Origin: Apoderus coryli
Taxonomy: Eukaryota > Arthropoda > Insecta > Coleoptera > Attelabidae
DNA length: 64,000 nt
Assembly (NCBI GenBank): GCA_911728435.2
Contig: OU452209.1
Coordinates: forward strand, 9,282,869 to 9,346,868
Direction of reading: 5' to 3'
Shown here: positions 13,001 through 26,880 of the stretch, in pieces
Layout: every line of letters begins with the position of its first letter
Numbering within the stretch: the first letter of the stretch is position 1
Translations under genes and position numbers: made by a program
The notes under the pieces: model-generated
What the model was told of the DNA's origin: nothing
Seen by the model: only the letters and a program-made list of their open reading frames with translations
Databases searched by the model: none

Positions 13001-14427
13001 TTTAAAGCCTATGCTAAAAATTTCTCTTTTAAAGAAAATAAAAAGTCACTTATCGCTGTTAAGGTTCTGCAGCATGTCTAAAAGTCTTAAAAAAATAGAG
13101 AAATACATTTTTGATTCACCCCGTATATACATTTCTATACATTTAAAATTTCTTAAATGTGGGATAATTAATGTTGTTTTTGTATCACCCTGTACATGGT
13201 GTTTATTATTGAAAAATGTTTTTGTACCTAAAAAAAAATCAAGGAAAAAAATTATATTAATTAAAAAAAAGTATTGCAGAGCTGAAAATCTGAAAATGTT
13301 TCTATTAAAATAAGGAAATCCCTATATTCCCTGTATATACTGAAACTCATCAAAAACATCAAATTTTTTACTTTAGACAAAATTGAAGAGCATCGAAAAG
13401 TGTCTTATTCCATAGAAGAGGTTATGCAACCGTAAATACCATAATGATGTGTTGGAGGTTGCATAAGCATAAGATATTAAATAAAGGTCATTGATTGGTT
13501 GTAATTATTGAAATTGTAGTCCGTCTGCACATACTCAACTCCTCCCACTTCACGGGTCATTGAACTTTTTTGCATTATTAATTGAAATTGTAACCTTTCT
13601 GGTGGGAATAAATTTTACTACTCTGCCAGATTTAGTTCATGTGAATAGCAGTAAAATAAAAATAAGTATAAATTATTAGTTTTTTTACATAAAATAATGT
13701 TTTAATATTTGTTATATTATTGTGGGAGTTGCGTAAATTAAATTTGTTGGAAAATTAAGTATCTAATCATATTCCATGTGTAAATATATTGCGTGAAACT
13801 ATGAGGAATATGTTTATGATGAAAGTGTTCAAATAAAGTGTGGCAACCGCGATTTTCGCAATTTTTCTAGGTTATTGATGTACAAAGTGTCGAAGAATTT
13901 CCAACATTTTTAGTTTACAATTAAAAATGTAATAAAGGGCCGTATCATACCGTAAAAGTGCACTCCCGTGTTTAGAACAGTGCCTAGTATAAATCAAAAT
14001 GCTTTCATTGTATGTGTGGATGTTGAAAAAAGGTAAATTTATTGATTTAGTAGTAGCATTTTTTGCAGTTTTGTACTGTTGTTTTCTTGAATTTCCTCGT
14101 AGAAAAAGTTATTCACCTCCTTCTCACACTTTAATTACGTTTCTACAGAGGTGAATAAATGATTAAAATACATAATTTTAATGCATCCAATCAGCTCTGA
14201 TAAGTAGCTTATTCCGATCTGCAAAAAATAAAGTTTCTATATCAATAAAGCGGGGGCCACGCCTTCGGCGTGGCTATATGCCAATTCCGCCCAACTTTTG
14301 GTCTTTTTTTCCCCATTTTCGACAAAGACGCGAAGAGCACTCGTTATTATATATTAACAAGAAATCCCTTGCGGGATTTCCCAGTTGGTTTGTGGTAGTT
14401 TTATCTATGAAAAAAGTCATTGAGGGT
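13001..14427 (+). repeat. End module and spacer 2 (type I hairpins)
   Basis: The end module spans 13,001 to about 13,330, followed by the spacer with the AAAGTGTGGCAACCGCG core at 13,835. H1 at 14,256-14,274 has a TTC loop in place of TCC. The H3 stem is weakened here (CGCCCAACTTTTGGTC). H2 has the expanded loop form GAAATCCCTTGCGGGATTTC. No gene is seen. Confidence 0.85.
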
Positions 14428-14762
14428 TATAAAAAAAATGAAAAAAAAAAAATAAAAAAAAAAAAATTTAAAAAAAAAAAAATTTTGAAAAAAAAATAAA
14501 AAAAAAAAAAATTTGAAAAAAAAATTTAAAAAAAAAAATTAAAAAAAAAAAATTTTGAAAAAAAAAAATTAAAAAAAAAAAAAATTTTGAAAAAAAAATT
14601 AAAAAAAAAAAAAATTAAAAAAAAATTTAAAAAAAAAAATTTAAAAAAAAAAATTTTGAAAAAAAAAATTTTTAAAAAAAAATTTAAAAAAAAAAAATTT
14701 CGAAAAAAAAAATTTAAAACAAAAAAATAAAAAAAAAAATTACAAAAAAATAATTAAAAAAA
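14428..14762 (+). repeat. A-run tract preceding array 3
   Basis: This is the longest such tract (~335 bp). A-runs are broken by TTTT, TTTTG or TTTCG at intervals of roughly one to one and a half helical turns. Confidence 0.75.
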
Positions 14763-16646
14763 AGTTTGCCAGAGCTGAAAATCTGAAAATGTTTCTATCT
14801 ATTATTGAAAATAAATAGAAACATTTTTGAGTTACCCCGTAGAAAACCTCTAGGAGCATATAGTTTAACTTTCAAAAAAATCTTGATTTGAAATCTAAAG
14901 AAATCAAAAAATTATTCAAAATATTTCACCTTAACAAAATAGAGAAATTCATTTTTGATGCACCCTGTATATAAATTTGAGCTTATAGTTTAACTTTCAA
15001 AAAATCTTGATTTGAAATCTAAAGAAATCAAAAAGTTATTCAAAATATTACTATTTCACCTAAACAAAATAAAGAAATACATTTTTGATTCACCCTGTAT
15101 ATAAATTTGAGCTTATAGTTTAACTTTTAAAAAAATCTTGATTTGAAATCTAAAGAAATCAAAAAGTTATTCAAAATATTACTATTTCACCTAAACAAAA
15201 TAAAGAAATACATTTTTGATTCACCCTGTATATAAATTTGAGCTTATAGTTTAACTTTTAAAAAAATCTTGATTTGAAATCTAAAGAAATCAAAAAATTA
15301 TTCAAAATATTTCACTTTAACAAAATAAAGAAATACATTTTTGATTCACCCTGTATATAAATTTGAGCTTATAGTTTAACTTTCAAAAAATCTTGATTTG
15401 AAATCTAAAGAAATCAAAAAGTTATTCAAAATATTACTATTTCACCTAAACAAAATAAAGAAATACATTTTTGATTCACCCTGTATATAAATTTGAGCTT
15501 ATAGTTTAACTTTCAAAAAATCTTGATTTGAAATCTAAAGAAATCAAAAAGTTATTCAAAATATTACTATTTCACCTAAACAAAATAAAGAAATACATTT
15601 TTGATTCACCCTGTATATAAATTTGAGCTTATAGTTTAACTTTCAAAAAATCTTGATTTGAAATCTAAAGAAATCAAAAAGTTATTCAAAATATTACTAT
15701 TTCACCTAAACAAAATAAAGAAATACATTTTTGATTCACCCTGTATATAAATTTGAGCTTATAGTTTAACTTTCAAAAAATCTTGATTTGAAATCTAAAG
15801 AAATCAAAAAGTTATTCAAAATATTACTATTTCACCTAAACCAAATAAAGAAATACATTTTTGATTCACCCTGTATATAAATTTGAGCTTATAGTTTAAC
15901 TTTCAAAAAATCTTGATTTGAAATCTAAAGAAATCAAAAAGATATTCAAAATATTACTATTTCACCTAAACAAAATAAAGAAATACATTTTTGATTCACC
16001 CTGTATATAAATTTGAGCTTATAGTTTAACTTTTAAAAAAATCTTGATTTGAAATCTAAAGAAATCAAAAAATTATTCAAAATATTTCACCTTAACAAAA
16101 TAAAGAAATACATTTTTGATTCACCCTGTATATAAATTTGAGCTTATAGTTTAACTTTTAAAAAAATCTTGATTTGAAATCTAAAGAAATCAAAAAATTA
16201 TTCAAAATATTACTATTTCACCTAAACAAAATAAAGAAATACATTTTTGATTCACCCTGTATATAAATTTGAGCTTATAGTTTAACTTTCAAAAAATCTT
16301 GATTTGAAATCTAAAGAAATCAAAAAGATATTCAAAATATTACTATTTAACCTAAACAAAATAAAGAAATACATTTTTGATTCACCCTGTATATAAATTT
16401 GAGCTTATAGTTTAACTTTTAAAAAAATCTTGATTTGAAATCTAAAGAAATCAAAAAATTATTCAAAATATTTCACTTTAACAAAATAAAGAAATACATT
16501 TTTGATTCACCCTGTATATAAATTTGAGCTTATAGTTTAACTTTCAAAAAATCTTGATTTGAAATCTAAAGAAATCAAAAAGTTAATATTACTATTTCAC
16601 CTAAACAAAATAAAGAAATACATTTTTGATTCACCCTGTATATAAA
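14763..16646 (+). repeat. Satellite array 3, ~130 bp monomer
   Basis: About 14 monomers follow the head, which begins GTTTGCCAGAGCTGAAAAT. Most carry the CACCTAAACAAAATAAAG variant. The last monomer before the end module is shortened (AAAAGTTAATATTACTATTT). The same shortened last monomer ends arrays 2, 4 and 10, so array and end module have been copied together as one unit. Confidence 0.95.
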
Positions 16647-18068
16647 TTTAAAGCCTATGCTAAAAATTTCTCTTTTAAAGAAAATAAAAAGTCACTTATC
16701 GCTGTTAAGGTTCTGCAGCATGTCTAAAAGTCTTAAAAAAATAGAGAAATACATTTTTGATTCACCCCGTATATACATTTCTATACATTTAAAATTTCTT
16801 AAATGTGGGATAATTAATGTTGTTTTTGTATCACCCTGTACATGGTGCTTATTATTGAAAAATGTTTTTGTAAAAAAAATTATATTAATTAAAAAAAAGT
16901 AATGCCAGAGCTGAAAATCTGAAAATGTTTCTATTAAAATAAGGAAATCCCTATATTCCCTGTATATACTGAAACTCATCAAAAACATCAAATTTTTTAC
17001 TTTAGACAAAATTAAAGAGCATCGAAAAGTGTCTTATTCCATAGATGAGGTTATGCAACCGTAAATACCATAATGATGTGTTGGAGGTTGCATAAGCATA
17101 AGATATTAAATAAAGGTCATTGATTGGTTGTAATTATTGAAATTGTAGCCCGTCTGCACATAACTCAACTTCTCCCACTTCAATGATGATAACGGGTTCA
17201 TTCAACTTTATTGCATTATTATTGAAATTGTAACCTTTCTGGTGGGAATAAATTTTACCACTCTGCCAGATTTAGTTCATGTGAATAGCAGTAAAATAAA
17301 AATAAGTATAAATTATTAGTTTTTTTACATAAAATAATGTTTTAATATTTGTTATATTATTGTGGGAGTTGCGTAAATTAAATTTGTTGGAAAATTAAGT
17401 ATCTAATCATATTCCATGTGTAAATATATTGCGTGAAACTATGACGAATATGTTTATGATGAAAGTGTTCAAATAAAGTGTGGCAACCGCGATTTTCGCA
17501 ATTTTTCTAGGTTATGGATGTACAAAGTCTCGGAGATTTTCCAACATTTTTAGTTTACAATTAAAAATGTAATAAAGGGCCGTATCATACCGTAAAAGTG
17601 CACTCCCGTATTTAGAACAGTGCCTAGTATAAATCAAAATGCTTTTATAGTATGTGTGGATGCTGCAAAAAGGTAAATTTATTGATTTAGTAGTAGCATT
17701 TTTTGCAGTTTTGTACTGTTGTTTTCTTGAATTTCCTCGTAGAAAAAGTTATTCACCTCCTTCTCGCACTTTAATTACGTTTGTGCAGAGGTAAATAAAT
17801 GATTAAAATACATAATTTTAATGCATTGAATCAGCTTTGATATATAGCCTATCGGGTGATGCAAAAAATAAAGTTGCCATATAGGAATCACTCTTGGAAC
17901 GCCTTCGGCGTTCCTTTGCGTTTATTCGCACACAACTTTGTGCTTTTTTTCCTCATTTTAGAAAGAAACGCGAAAAGCACTCGTTATTATATATTAACAA
18001 GAAATCCCTTCGGGATTTCCCAGTCGTTGTATGGTAGTTTTATCTATAAAAAAAGTCATTGAGGGTGG
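16647..18068 (+). repeat. End module and spacer 3 (type II hairpins)
   Basis: The end module spans 16,647 to about 16,960, and the AAAGTGTGGCAACCGCG core is at 17,475. The hairpin cluster is type II: H1 is GGAACGCCTTCGGCGTTCC (17,896-17,914), H3 is GCACACAACTTTGTGC (17,928-17,943) followed by a T-run, and H2 follows. Both arms of H1 and H3 differ from type I yet still pair. Confidence 0.85.
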
Positions 18069-18269
18069 CAAAAAAAATGAAAAAAAAAATCAAAAAAAAA
18101 AAAATTTCAAGGAAAAAAATGTTTCTATTATTAAAAAAAAATAAAAAAAAAAAAAATTTAAAAAAAAAAAATTTCAAAAAAAAAAATTTCAAAAAAAAAA
18201 ATTTCAAAAAAAAAAATTAAAAAAAAAAAATTTAAAAAAAAAAATAGTTCAAAAATTAATTAAAAAAAA
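18069..18269 (+). repeat. A-run tract preceding array 4
   Basis: A-runs of 8-12 bases are separated mainly by TTTC and TT(T). The tract is bounded by the AAAGTCATTGAGGG element on the left and the array head on the right. Confidence 0.75.
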
Positions 18270-20910
18270 GTATTGCCAGAGCTGAAAATCTGAAAATGTT
18301 TCTATCTATTATTGAAAATAAATAGAAACATTTTTGAGTTACCCCGTAGAAAACCTCTAGGAGAATATAGTTTAACTTTCAAAGAAATCTTGAATTGAAA
18401 CCCAATGAAATCAAAAAATTATTCAAAATATTACTATTTCACCTTAACAAAATAAAGAAATACATTTTTGATTCACCCTGTATATAAATTTGAGCTTATA
18501 GTTTAACTTTCAAAGAAATCTTGATTTGAAATCTAAAGAAATCAAAAAGTTATTCAAAACAATACTATTTCACCTTAACAAAATAAAGAAATACATTTTT
18601 GATTCACCCTGTATATAAATTTGAGCTTATAGTTTAACTTTCAAAAAATCTTGATTTGAAATCTAAAGAAATCAAAAAGTTATTCAAAATATTTCACCTT
18701 AACAAAATAAAGAAATACATTTTTGATTCACCCTGTATATAAATTTGAGCTTATAGTTTAACTTTCAAAAAATCTTGATTTGAAATCTAAAGAAATCAAA
18801 AAGTTATTCAAAACAATACTATTTCACCTTAACAAAATAAAGAAATACATTTTTGATTCACCCTGTATATAAATTTGAGCTTATAGTTTAACTTTCAAAA
18901 AATCTTGATTTGAAATCTAAAGAAATCAAAAAGTTATTCAAAATATTTCACCTTAACAAAATAAAGAAATACATTTTTGATTCACCCTGTATATAAATTT
19001 GAGCTTATAGTTTAACTTTCAAAAAATCTTGATTTGAAATCTAAAGAAATCAAAAAGTTATTCAAAATATTTCACCTTAACAATATAAAGAAATACATTT
19101 TTGATTCACCCTGTATATAAATTTGAGCTTATAGTTTAACTTGCAAAAAATCTTGATTTGAAATCTAAAGAAATCAAAAAATTATTCAAAATATTTCACC
19201 TTAACAAAATAAAGAAATACATTTTTGATTCACCCTGTATATAAATTTGAGCTTATAGTTTAACTTTCAAAAAATCTTGATTTTAAATCTAAAGAAATCA
19301 AAAAGTTATTCAAAATATTACTATTTCACCTAAACAAAATAAAGAAATACATTTTTGATTCACCCTGTATATAAATTTGAGCTTATAGTTTAACTTTTAA
19401 AAAAATCTTGATTTGAAATCTAAAGAAATCAAAAAGTTATTCAAAACAATACTATTTCACCTTAACAAAATAAAGAAATACATTTTTGATTCACCCTGTA
19501 TATAAATTTGAGCTTATAGTTTAACTTTTAAAAAAATCTTGATTTGAAATCTAAAGAAATCAAAAAATTATTCAAAATATTACTATTTCACCTAAACAAA
19601 ATAAAGAAATACATTTTTGATTCACCCTGTATATAAATTTGAGCTTATAGTTTAACTTTCAAAAAATCTTGATTTGAAATCTAAAGAAATCAAAAAGATA
19701 TTCAAAATATTACTATTTCACCTAAACAAAATAAAGAAATACATTTTTGATTCACCCTGTATATAAATTTGAGCTTATAGTTTAACTTTTAAAAAAATCT
19801 TGATTTGAAATCTAAAGAAATCAAAAAATTATTCAAAATATTTCACTTTAACAAAATAAAGAAATACATTTTTGATTCACCCTGTATATAAATTTGAGCT
19901 TATAGTTTAACTTTCAAAAAATCTTGATTTGAAATCTAAAGAAATCAAAAAGTTATTCAAAATATTTCACCTTAACAAAATAAAGAAATACATTTTTGAT
20001 TCACCCTGTATATAAATTTGAGCTTATAGTTTAACTTTCAAAAAATCTTGATTTGAAATCTAAAGAAATCAAAAAGTTATTCAAAATATTTCACCTTAAC
20101 AAAATAAAGAAATACATTTTTGATTCACCCTGTATATAAATTTGAGCTTATAGTTTAACTTTTAAAAAAATCTTGATTTGAAATCTAAAGAAATCAAAAA
20201 GTTATTCAAAACAATACTATTTCACCTTAACAAAATAAAGAAATACATTTTTGATTCACCCTGTATATAAATTTGAGCTTATAGTTTAACTTTCAAAAAA
20301 TCTTGATTTGAAATCTAAAGATATCAAAAAATTATTCCAAGTATTACTATTTCGCTTTAACAAAATAAAGAAATACATTTTTGATTCACCCTGTATATAA
20401 ATTTGAGCTTATAGTTTAACTTTTAAAAAAATCTTGATTTGAAATCTAAAGAAATCAAAAAATTATTCAAAATATTACTATTTCACCTAAACAAAATAAA
20501 GAAATACATTTTTGATTCACCCTGTATATAAATTTGAGCTTATAGTTTAACTTTCAAAAAATCTTGATTTGAAATCTAAAGAAATCAAAAAGATATTCAA
20601 AATATTACTATTTCACCTAAACAAAATAAAGAAATACATTTTTGATTCACCCTGTATATAAATTTGAGCTTATAGTTTAACTTTTAAAAAAATCTTGATT
20701 TGAAATCTAAAGAAATCAAAAAATTATTCAAAATATTTCACTTTAACAAAATAAAGAAATACATTTTTGATTCACCCTGTATATAAATTTGAGCTTATAG
20801 TTTAACTTTAAAAAAATCTTGATTTGAAATCTAAAGAAATCAAAAAGTTAATATTACTATTTCACCTAAACAAAATAAAGAAATACATTTTTGATTCACC
20901 CTGTATATAA
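18270..20910 (+). repeat. Satellite array 4, mixed monomer variants
   Basis: About 20 monomers alternate irregularly between three junction forms: AAAATATTTCACC (short, ~124 bp), AAAATATTACTATTTCACC and AAAACAATACTATTTCACC. The AACAATAC form is absent from arrays 1-3 but common in arrays 6 and 9, which suggests exchange among non-adjacent units. Confidence 0.95.
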
Positions 20911-22339
20911 ATTTAAAGCCTATGCTAAAAATTTCTCTTTTAAAGAAAATAAAAAGTCACTTATCGCTGTTAAGGTTCTGCAGCATGTCTAAAAGTCTTA
21001 AAAAAATAGAGAAATACATTTTTGATTCACCCCGTATATACATTTCTATACATTTAAAATTTCTTAAATGTGGGATAATTAATGTTGTTTTTGTATCACC
21101 CTGTACATGGTGCTTATTATTGAAAAATGTTTTTGTACCTAAAAAAAAATCAAGAAAAAAAATTATATTAATTAAAAAAAAGTATTGCCAGAGCTGAAAA
21201 TCTGAAAATGTTTCTATTAAAATAAGGAAATCCCTATATTCCCTGTATATACTGAAACTCATCAAAAACATCAAATTTTTTACTTTAGACAAAATTAAAG
21301 AGCATCGAAAAGTGTCTTATTCCATAGATGAGGTTATGCAACCGTAAATACCATAATGATGTGTTGGAGGTTGCATAAGCATAAGATATTAAATAAAGGT
21401 CATTCATTGGTTGTAATTATTGAAATTGTAGCCCGTCTGCACATACTCAACTCCTCCCACTTCACGGGTCATTGAACTTTATTGCATTATTATTGAAATT
21501 GTAACCTTTCTGGTGGGAATAAATTTTACTACTCTGCCAGATTTAGTTCATGTGAATAGCAGTAAAATAAAAATAAGTATAAATTATTAGTTTTTTTACA
21601 TAAAATAATGTTTTAATATTTGTTATATTATTGTGGGAGTTGCGTAAATTAAATTTGTTGGAAAATTAAGTATCTAATCATATTCCATGTGTAAATATAT
21701 TGCGTGAAACTATGACGAATATGTTTATGATGAAAGTGTTCAAATAAAGTGCGGCAACCGCGATTTTCGCAATTTTTCTAGGTTATTGATGTACAAAGTC
21801 TCGGAGATTTTCCAACATTTTTAGTTTACAATTAAAAATGTAATAAAGGGCCGTATCATACCGTAAAAGTGCACTCCCGTGTTTAGAACAGTGCCTAGTA
21901 TAAATCAAAATGCTTTTATAGTATGTGTGGATGCTGCAAAAAGGTAAATTTATTGATTTAGTAGTAGCATTTTTTGCAGTTTTGTACTGTTGTTTTCTTG
22001 AATTTCCTCGTAGAAAAAGTTATTCACCTTCTTCTCGCACTTTAATTACGTTTGTGCAGAGGTAAATAAATGATTAAAATACATAATTTTAATGCATTGA
22101 ATCAGCTTTGATATATAGCCTATCGGGTGATGCAAAAAATAAAGTTGCCATATAGGAAACACTGTTGGAACGCCTCCGGCGTTCCTTTGCGTTTATTCGC
22201 ACACACTTTTGGTCTTTTTTTCTGGTTTTTCGACAAAGACGGACTGTACGCTCGTTAGTATAATTAACAAGAAATCCCTTGCGGGATTTCCCAGTTGGTT
22301 TGTGGTAGTTTTATCTATAAAAAAAGTCATTGAGGGTTA
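20911..22339 (+). repeat. End module and spacer 4 (type II H1, mixed H3)
   Basis: The AAAGTGCGGCAACCGCG core is at 21,746 with one base changed. H1 at 22,167-22,185 is type II. The following segment reads GCACACACTTTTGGTC, a type II left arm with a type I-like right arm, so H3 cannot form well. This looks like a recombinant between the two hairpin types. No gene is seen. Confidence 0.8.
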
Positions 22340-22540
22340 TAAAAAAAATGAAAAAAAAAAATAAAAAAAAAAAATTTCAAGGAAAAAATGTTTCTATTAA
22401 AAAAAAAAAAAGTCAAAAAAAAATTAAAAAAAAAAAAAAATTTTCAAAAAAAAAAATTAAAAAAAAAAAATTTTCAAAAAAAAATTTCGAAAAAAAAAAT
22501 TTTTTAAAAAAAAAAATTACAAAAAAAATAATTAAAACAA
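22340..22540 (+). repeat. A-run tract preceding array 5
   Basis: A-runs are broken by TTTTC and TTTC. The lysine-rich frame that crosses it is an artefact of the composition. Confidence 0.75.
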
Positions 22541-25204
22541 AGTATTGCCAGAGCTGAAAATCTGAAAATGTTTCTATCTATTATTGAAAATAAATAGAAA
22601 CATTTTTGAGTCACCTCGTAGATAACCTCTAGGAGCATATAGTTTAACTTTCAAAGAAATCTTCAATTGAAACCCAAAGAAATCAAAAAATTATTCAAAA
22701 TATTACTTTTTTGACCATAACAAAATAAAGAAATACATTTTTGGTTCACCCCGTATATAAATGTGAGCTTATAGTTTAACTTTCACAGAAAACTTAATTT
22801 CAAATCTAAAGAAATCAAAATATTATTCAAAATATTACTTTTTTGACCATAACAAAATAAAGAAATACATTTGTGATTCACCTTGTATATATATTTGATC
22901 CTATAGTTTAACTTTCACAGAAAACTTAATTTGAAATCTAAAGAAATCAAAAAATTATTCAAAATATAACTTTTTTGACCATAACAAAATAAAGAAATAC
23001 ATTTTTGATTCACCCTGTATATATATTTGACCCTATAGTTTAACTTTCACAGAAAACTTAATTTGAAATCTAAAGAAATCAAAAAATTATTCAAAATATA
23101 ACTTTTTTGACCATAACAAAATAAAGAAATACATTTGTGATTCACCCTGTATATATATTTGACCCTATAGTTTAACTTTCACAGAAAACTTAATTTGAAA
23201 TCTAAAGAAATCAAAAAATTATTCAAAATATAACTTTTTTGACCATAACAAAATAAAGAAATACATTTTTGATTCACCCTGTATATATATTTGACCCTAT
23301 AGTTTAACTTTCACAGAAAACTTAATTTGAAATCTAAAGAAATCAAAAAATTATTGAAAATATAACTTTTTTGACCATAACAAAATAAAGAAATACATTT
23401 GTGATTCACCCTGTATATATATTCTACCTTATAGTTTAACTTTCACAGAAAACTTAATTTGAAATCTAAAGAAATCAAACAATTATTCAAAATATAACTT
23501 TTTTGACCATAACAAAATAAAGAAATACATTTTTGATTCACCCTGTATATATATTCTACCTTATAGTTTAACTTTCACAGAAAACTTAATTTGAAATCTA
23601 AAGAAATCAAAATATTATTCAAAATATAACTTTTTTGACCATAACAAAATAAAGAAATACATTTTTGATTCACCCTGTATATATATTTGACTCTATAGTT
23701 TAACTTTCACAGAAAACTTAATTTGAAATCTAAAGAAATCAAAAAATTATTCAAAATATAACTTTTTTGACCATAACAAAATAAAGAAATACATTTTTGA
23801 TTCACCCTGTATATATATTTGACCCTATAGTTTAACTTTCACAGAAAACTTAATTTGAAATCTAAAGAAATCAAAAAATTATTCAAAATATAACTTTTTT
23901 GACCATAACAAAATAAAGAAATACATTTTTGATTCACCCTGTATATATATTCTACCTTATAGTTTAACTTGCACAGAAAACTTAATTTGAAATCTAAAGA
24001 AATCAAAATATTATTCAAAATATAACTTTTTTGACCATAACAAAATAATGAAATACATTTGTGATTCACCCTGTATATATATTTGACCCTATAGTTTAAC
24101 TTTCACAGAAAACTTAATTTGAAATCTAAAGAAATCAAAAAATTATTCAAAATATAACTTTTTTGACCATAACAAAATAAAGAAATACATTTTTGATTCA
24201 CCCTGTATATATATTTGACCCTATAGTTTAACTTTCACAGAAAACTTAATTTGAAATCTAAAGAAATCAAAAAATTATTCAAAATATAACTTTTTTGACC
24301 ATAACAAAATAAAGAAATACATTTGTGATTCACCCTGTATATATATTTGACCCTATAGTTTAACTTTCACAGAAAACTTAATTTGAAATCTAAAGAAATC
24401 AAAAAATTATTCAAAATATAACTTTTTTGACCATAACAAAATAAAGAAATACATTTTTGATTCACCCTGTATATATATTTGACCCTATAGTTTAACTTTC
24501 ACAGAAAACTTAATTTGAAATCTAAAGAAATCAAAAAATTATTCAAAATATAACTTTTTTGACCATAACAAAATAAAGAAATACATTTGTGATTCACCCT
24601 GTATATATATTCTACCTTATAGTTTAACTTTCACAGAAAACTTAATTTGAAATCTAAAGAAATCAAACAATTATTCAAAATATAACTTTTTTGACCATAA
24701 CAAAATAAAGAAATACATTTTTGATTCACCCTGTATATATATTCTACCTTATAGTTTAACTTTCACAGAAAACTTAATTTGAAATCTAAAGAAATCAAAA
24801 TATTATTCAAAATATAACTTTTTTGACCATAACAAAATAAAGAAATACATTTTTGATTCACCCTGTATATATATTTGACTCTATAGTTTAACTTTCACAG
24901 AAAACTTAATTTGAAATCTAAAGAAATCAAAAAATTATTCAGAATATAACTTTTTTGACCATAACAAAATAAAGAAATATATTTGTGATTCACCCTGTAT
25001 ATATATTTGACCCTATAGTTTAACTTTCACAGAAAACTTAATTTGAAATCTAAAGAAATCAAAAAATTATTCAAAATATAACTTTTTTGACCATAACAAA
25101 ATAAAGAAATACATTTTTGATTCACCCTGTATATATATTTGACCCTATAGTTTAACTTTCACAGAAAACTTAATTTGAAATCTAAAGAAATCAAAAAATT
25201 TCAT
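22541..25204 (+). repeat. Satellite array 5, distinct 132 bp subfamily
   Basis: About 19-20 monomers belong to a separate subfamily, marked by CTTTTTTGACCATAACAAAA, TATATATATTTGACCC or TATATATATTCTACC, and CACAGAAAACTTAATTTG. Box spacing is exactly 132 bp (23,011, 23,143, 23,275). The order of variants repeats with a nine-monomer period: the TTTGT/TTCTACC monomer at 23,403 recurs at 24,591, 1188 bp apart. The array stops abruptly near 25,204 without the usual end module. Confidence 0.95.
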
Positions 25205-26880
25205 CAACTAATCTAAAAAACTCTGAAATTTATTGCTTTGCCCTTTTTATAACAGATAACGTAGGCAACACTGTCCTAATGTACGTAGTTGGTTGCTGCC
25301 CTTCAACACCTGATGTATTATAGGAGTCTAGTAGCGACGTACGTATGAATATCTACTTTCTTGACGAATGGAGAACCTGTTATAAAAACTACTAATGTAT
25401 ATATGATCAAGATTATAAGAAATATATAATTACCAGAAAAATAAGTACCTATTATTAATATAAAATACTAAATTTAGTTAATTAAACAGATAAAGTTAGG
25501 TTTAAAACGAAAATTGTAAATCTATAATAAAATTAGTCAGCTAAGTAGGTACGTACGTCATTAGTTATTTGGAAACAACCCTGACCGAGATCAATAAGAT
25601 GAAATTGACCTAGTAACCTTTAGTTTAGTTTCAAACAAATCTAAATAATAATAATAATGTACCTACCTTCCTTTTTATAAACTTCATTAATAAGTACAAT
25701 ATAAACGACATAATAAGGTATCTCTTCCTGATAAATGGCGAACCTTAATTGTAATTGTTGGTATTTTCAGATAGAGAATAAGTAAGTAGGTACTTACTTA
25801 CTTGCATTGTTTTTGTATATTTCTGTATCTATCACTTTGGAATAACAATAATATGTTGTTTGTATTTGTTACTTACGGTTGTGATGTGGTAGGTAGGTAT
25901 AATGTTTTAATTTTAAGAATGTTAGCCTGTTTGTTTTGATCATAATATACCTAGTAGGTAGCTAACAACAACGAATGTACTACATTTTAGGTATAGACGG
26001 CATGATATACCTATTTGTCTGAAATATGGAATATTATGTATTTGTATTAAATTACTTACTGTGCAAGTGTTTTTTGCTATATTTACTACTGTTGTTTACT
26101 CATTTCGATAATTTGTGTTTATTGTTGTTGTTCTTTGCGGAAGTTTATGATGAGTGGCCATTTGCAAAATTGGAGTGACTGATCACGAAATAAGTCGAAT
26201 CGAAAACGATGTGCGCCATTGTTGCCATATTGGGCCACATTCTGCAAAATCACTCTCTGGGATAATTAGATTTGGAATTAAAGCAGTTGTTAAAAAATTA
26301 GATAAGCCTTCACTGTTCATGGCAGTATTTTATAGGTTATGTATGTATGTATTATTTTCAATTGCAATGGATGAAAGAATTTGAATGTGTTTGTTTGTGA
26401 AAAGGATAGGCATCATAGCCAAATGAAACATAATGTTCATTTCCTGTGTGGTGGTCGTTAGTGTCGCCTCTATATTGAAGGCAAAAATGGGTGTCATCGG
26501 TATGATTTTATGTGGTTTTTCGCACATTTTGTAAGTAATATTGCAAATGCTGCGTATATCAGTGTCTTTTAAATTTTGTTCTTTATATTTAACATGTATT
26601 TTTAAAGAGTGTCATTGTATATTTATTTGGAAAAATGTAAAAGAACGTTATGTGTGACAGCTGAACTAAATTAGATTTGTCAATTTTAAGGAATATACCA
26701 GTCGCATTTAAGGTTTGATAGATTAATAAAAATGAACGAAAAACGCAATAATTGAAAATATAGGATATGGAAAAGGCACAGTGGCGTACCAAATATGCTT
26801 GTACGTAACTTTAAAATTGTTTTTGTACCTAAACACAGCACCAAAACAGGTATTTATTTCAAAGTAATAGCAGTACTTTA
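25205..26880. other. AT-rich segment replacing an end module, no gene seen
   Basis: This breaks the regular unit structure: array 5 stops and ordinary spacer sequence resumes only at about 26,881. It has TAGGTAGGTA-type motifs, and 25,612-25,665 is related to 1173-1220 at the left edge. A 76-codon frame at 26,154-26,384 (plus) has no recognisable domain and I do not support it as a gene. It could be a diverged older unit or a decayed element. Confidence 0.5.

Noticed and set aside
16692..17009. Antisense 105-111 codon frame at 16,692, 20,957, 39,416 and 46,665
   Set aside because: It is the opposite strand of the same end module and has no recognisable domain. It is absent from copies with slightly different end modules.
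22330..22557. Lysine-rich frames such as 22,330-22,557 and 31,668-31,883
   Set aside because: These are direct translation of A-run tracts, with no sign of coding constraint.
23839..24069. 76-codon minus frame with an internal repeat in array 5
   Set aside because: It is simply two translated satellite monomers and is interrupted in neighbouring monomers.
22541..25204. CRISPR array interpretation of the regular repeats
   Set aside because: There are no unique spacers; the whole monomer repeats. Unit length and eukaryotic context fit satellite DNA.
26154..26384. 76-codon plus-strand frame at 26,154
   Set aside because: No recognisable motif, no second copy to compare, and low-quality context; it is within what chance allows in this stretch.
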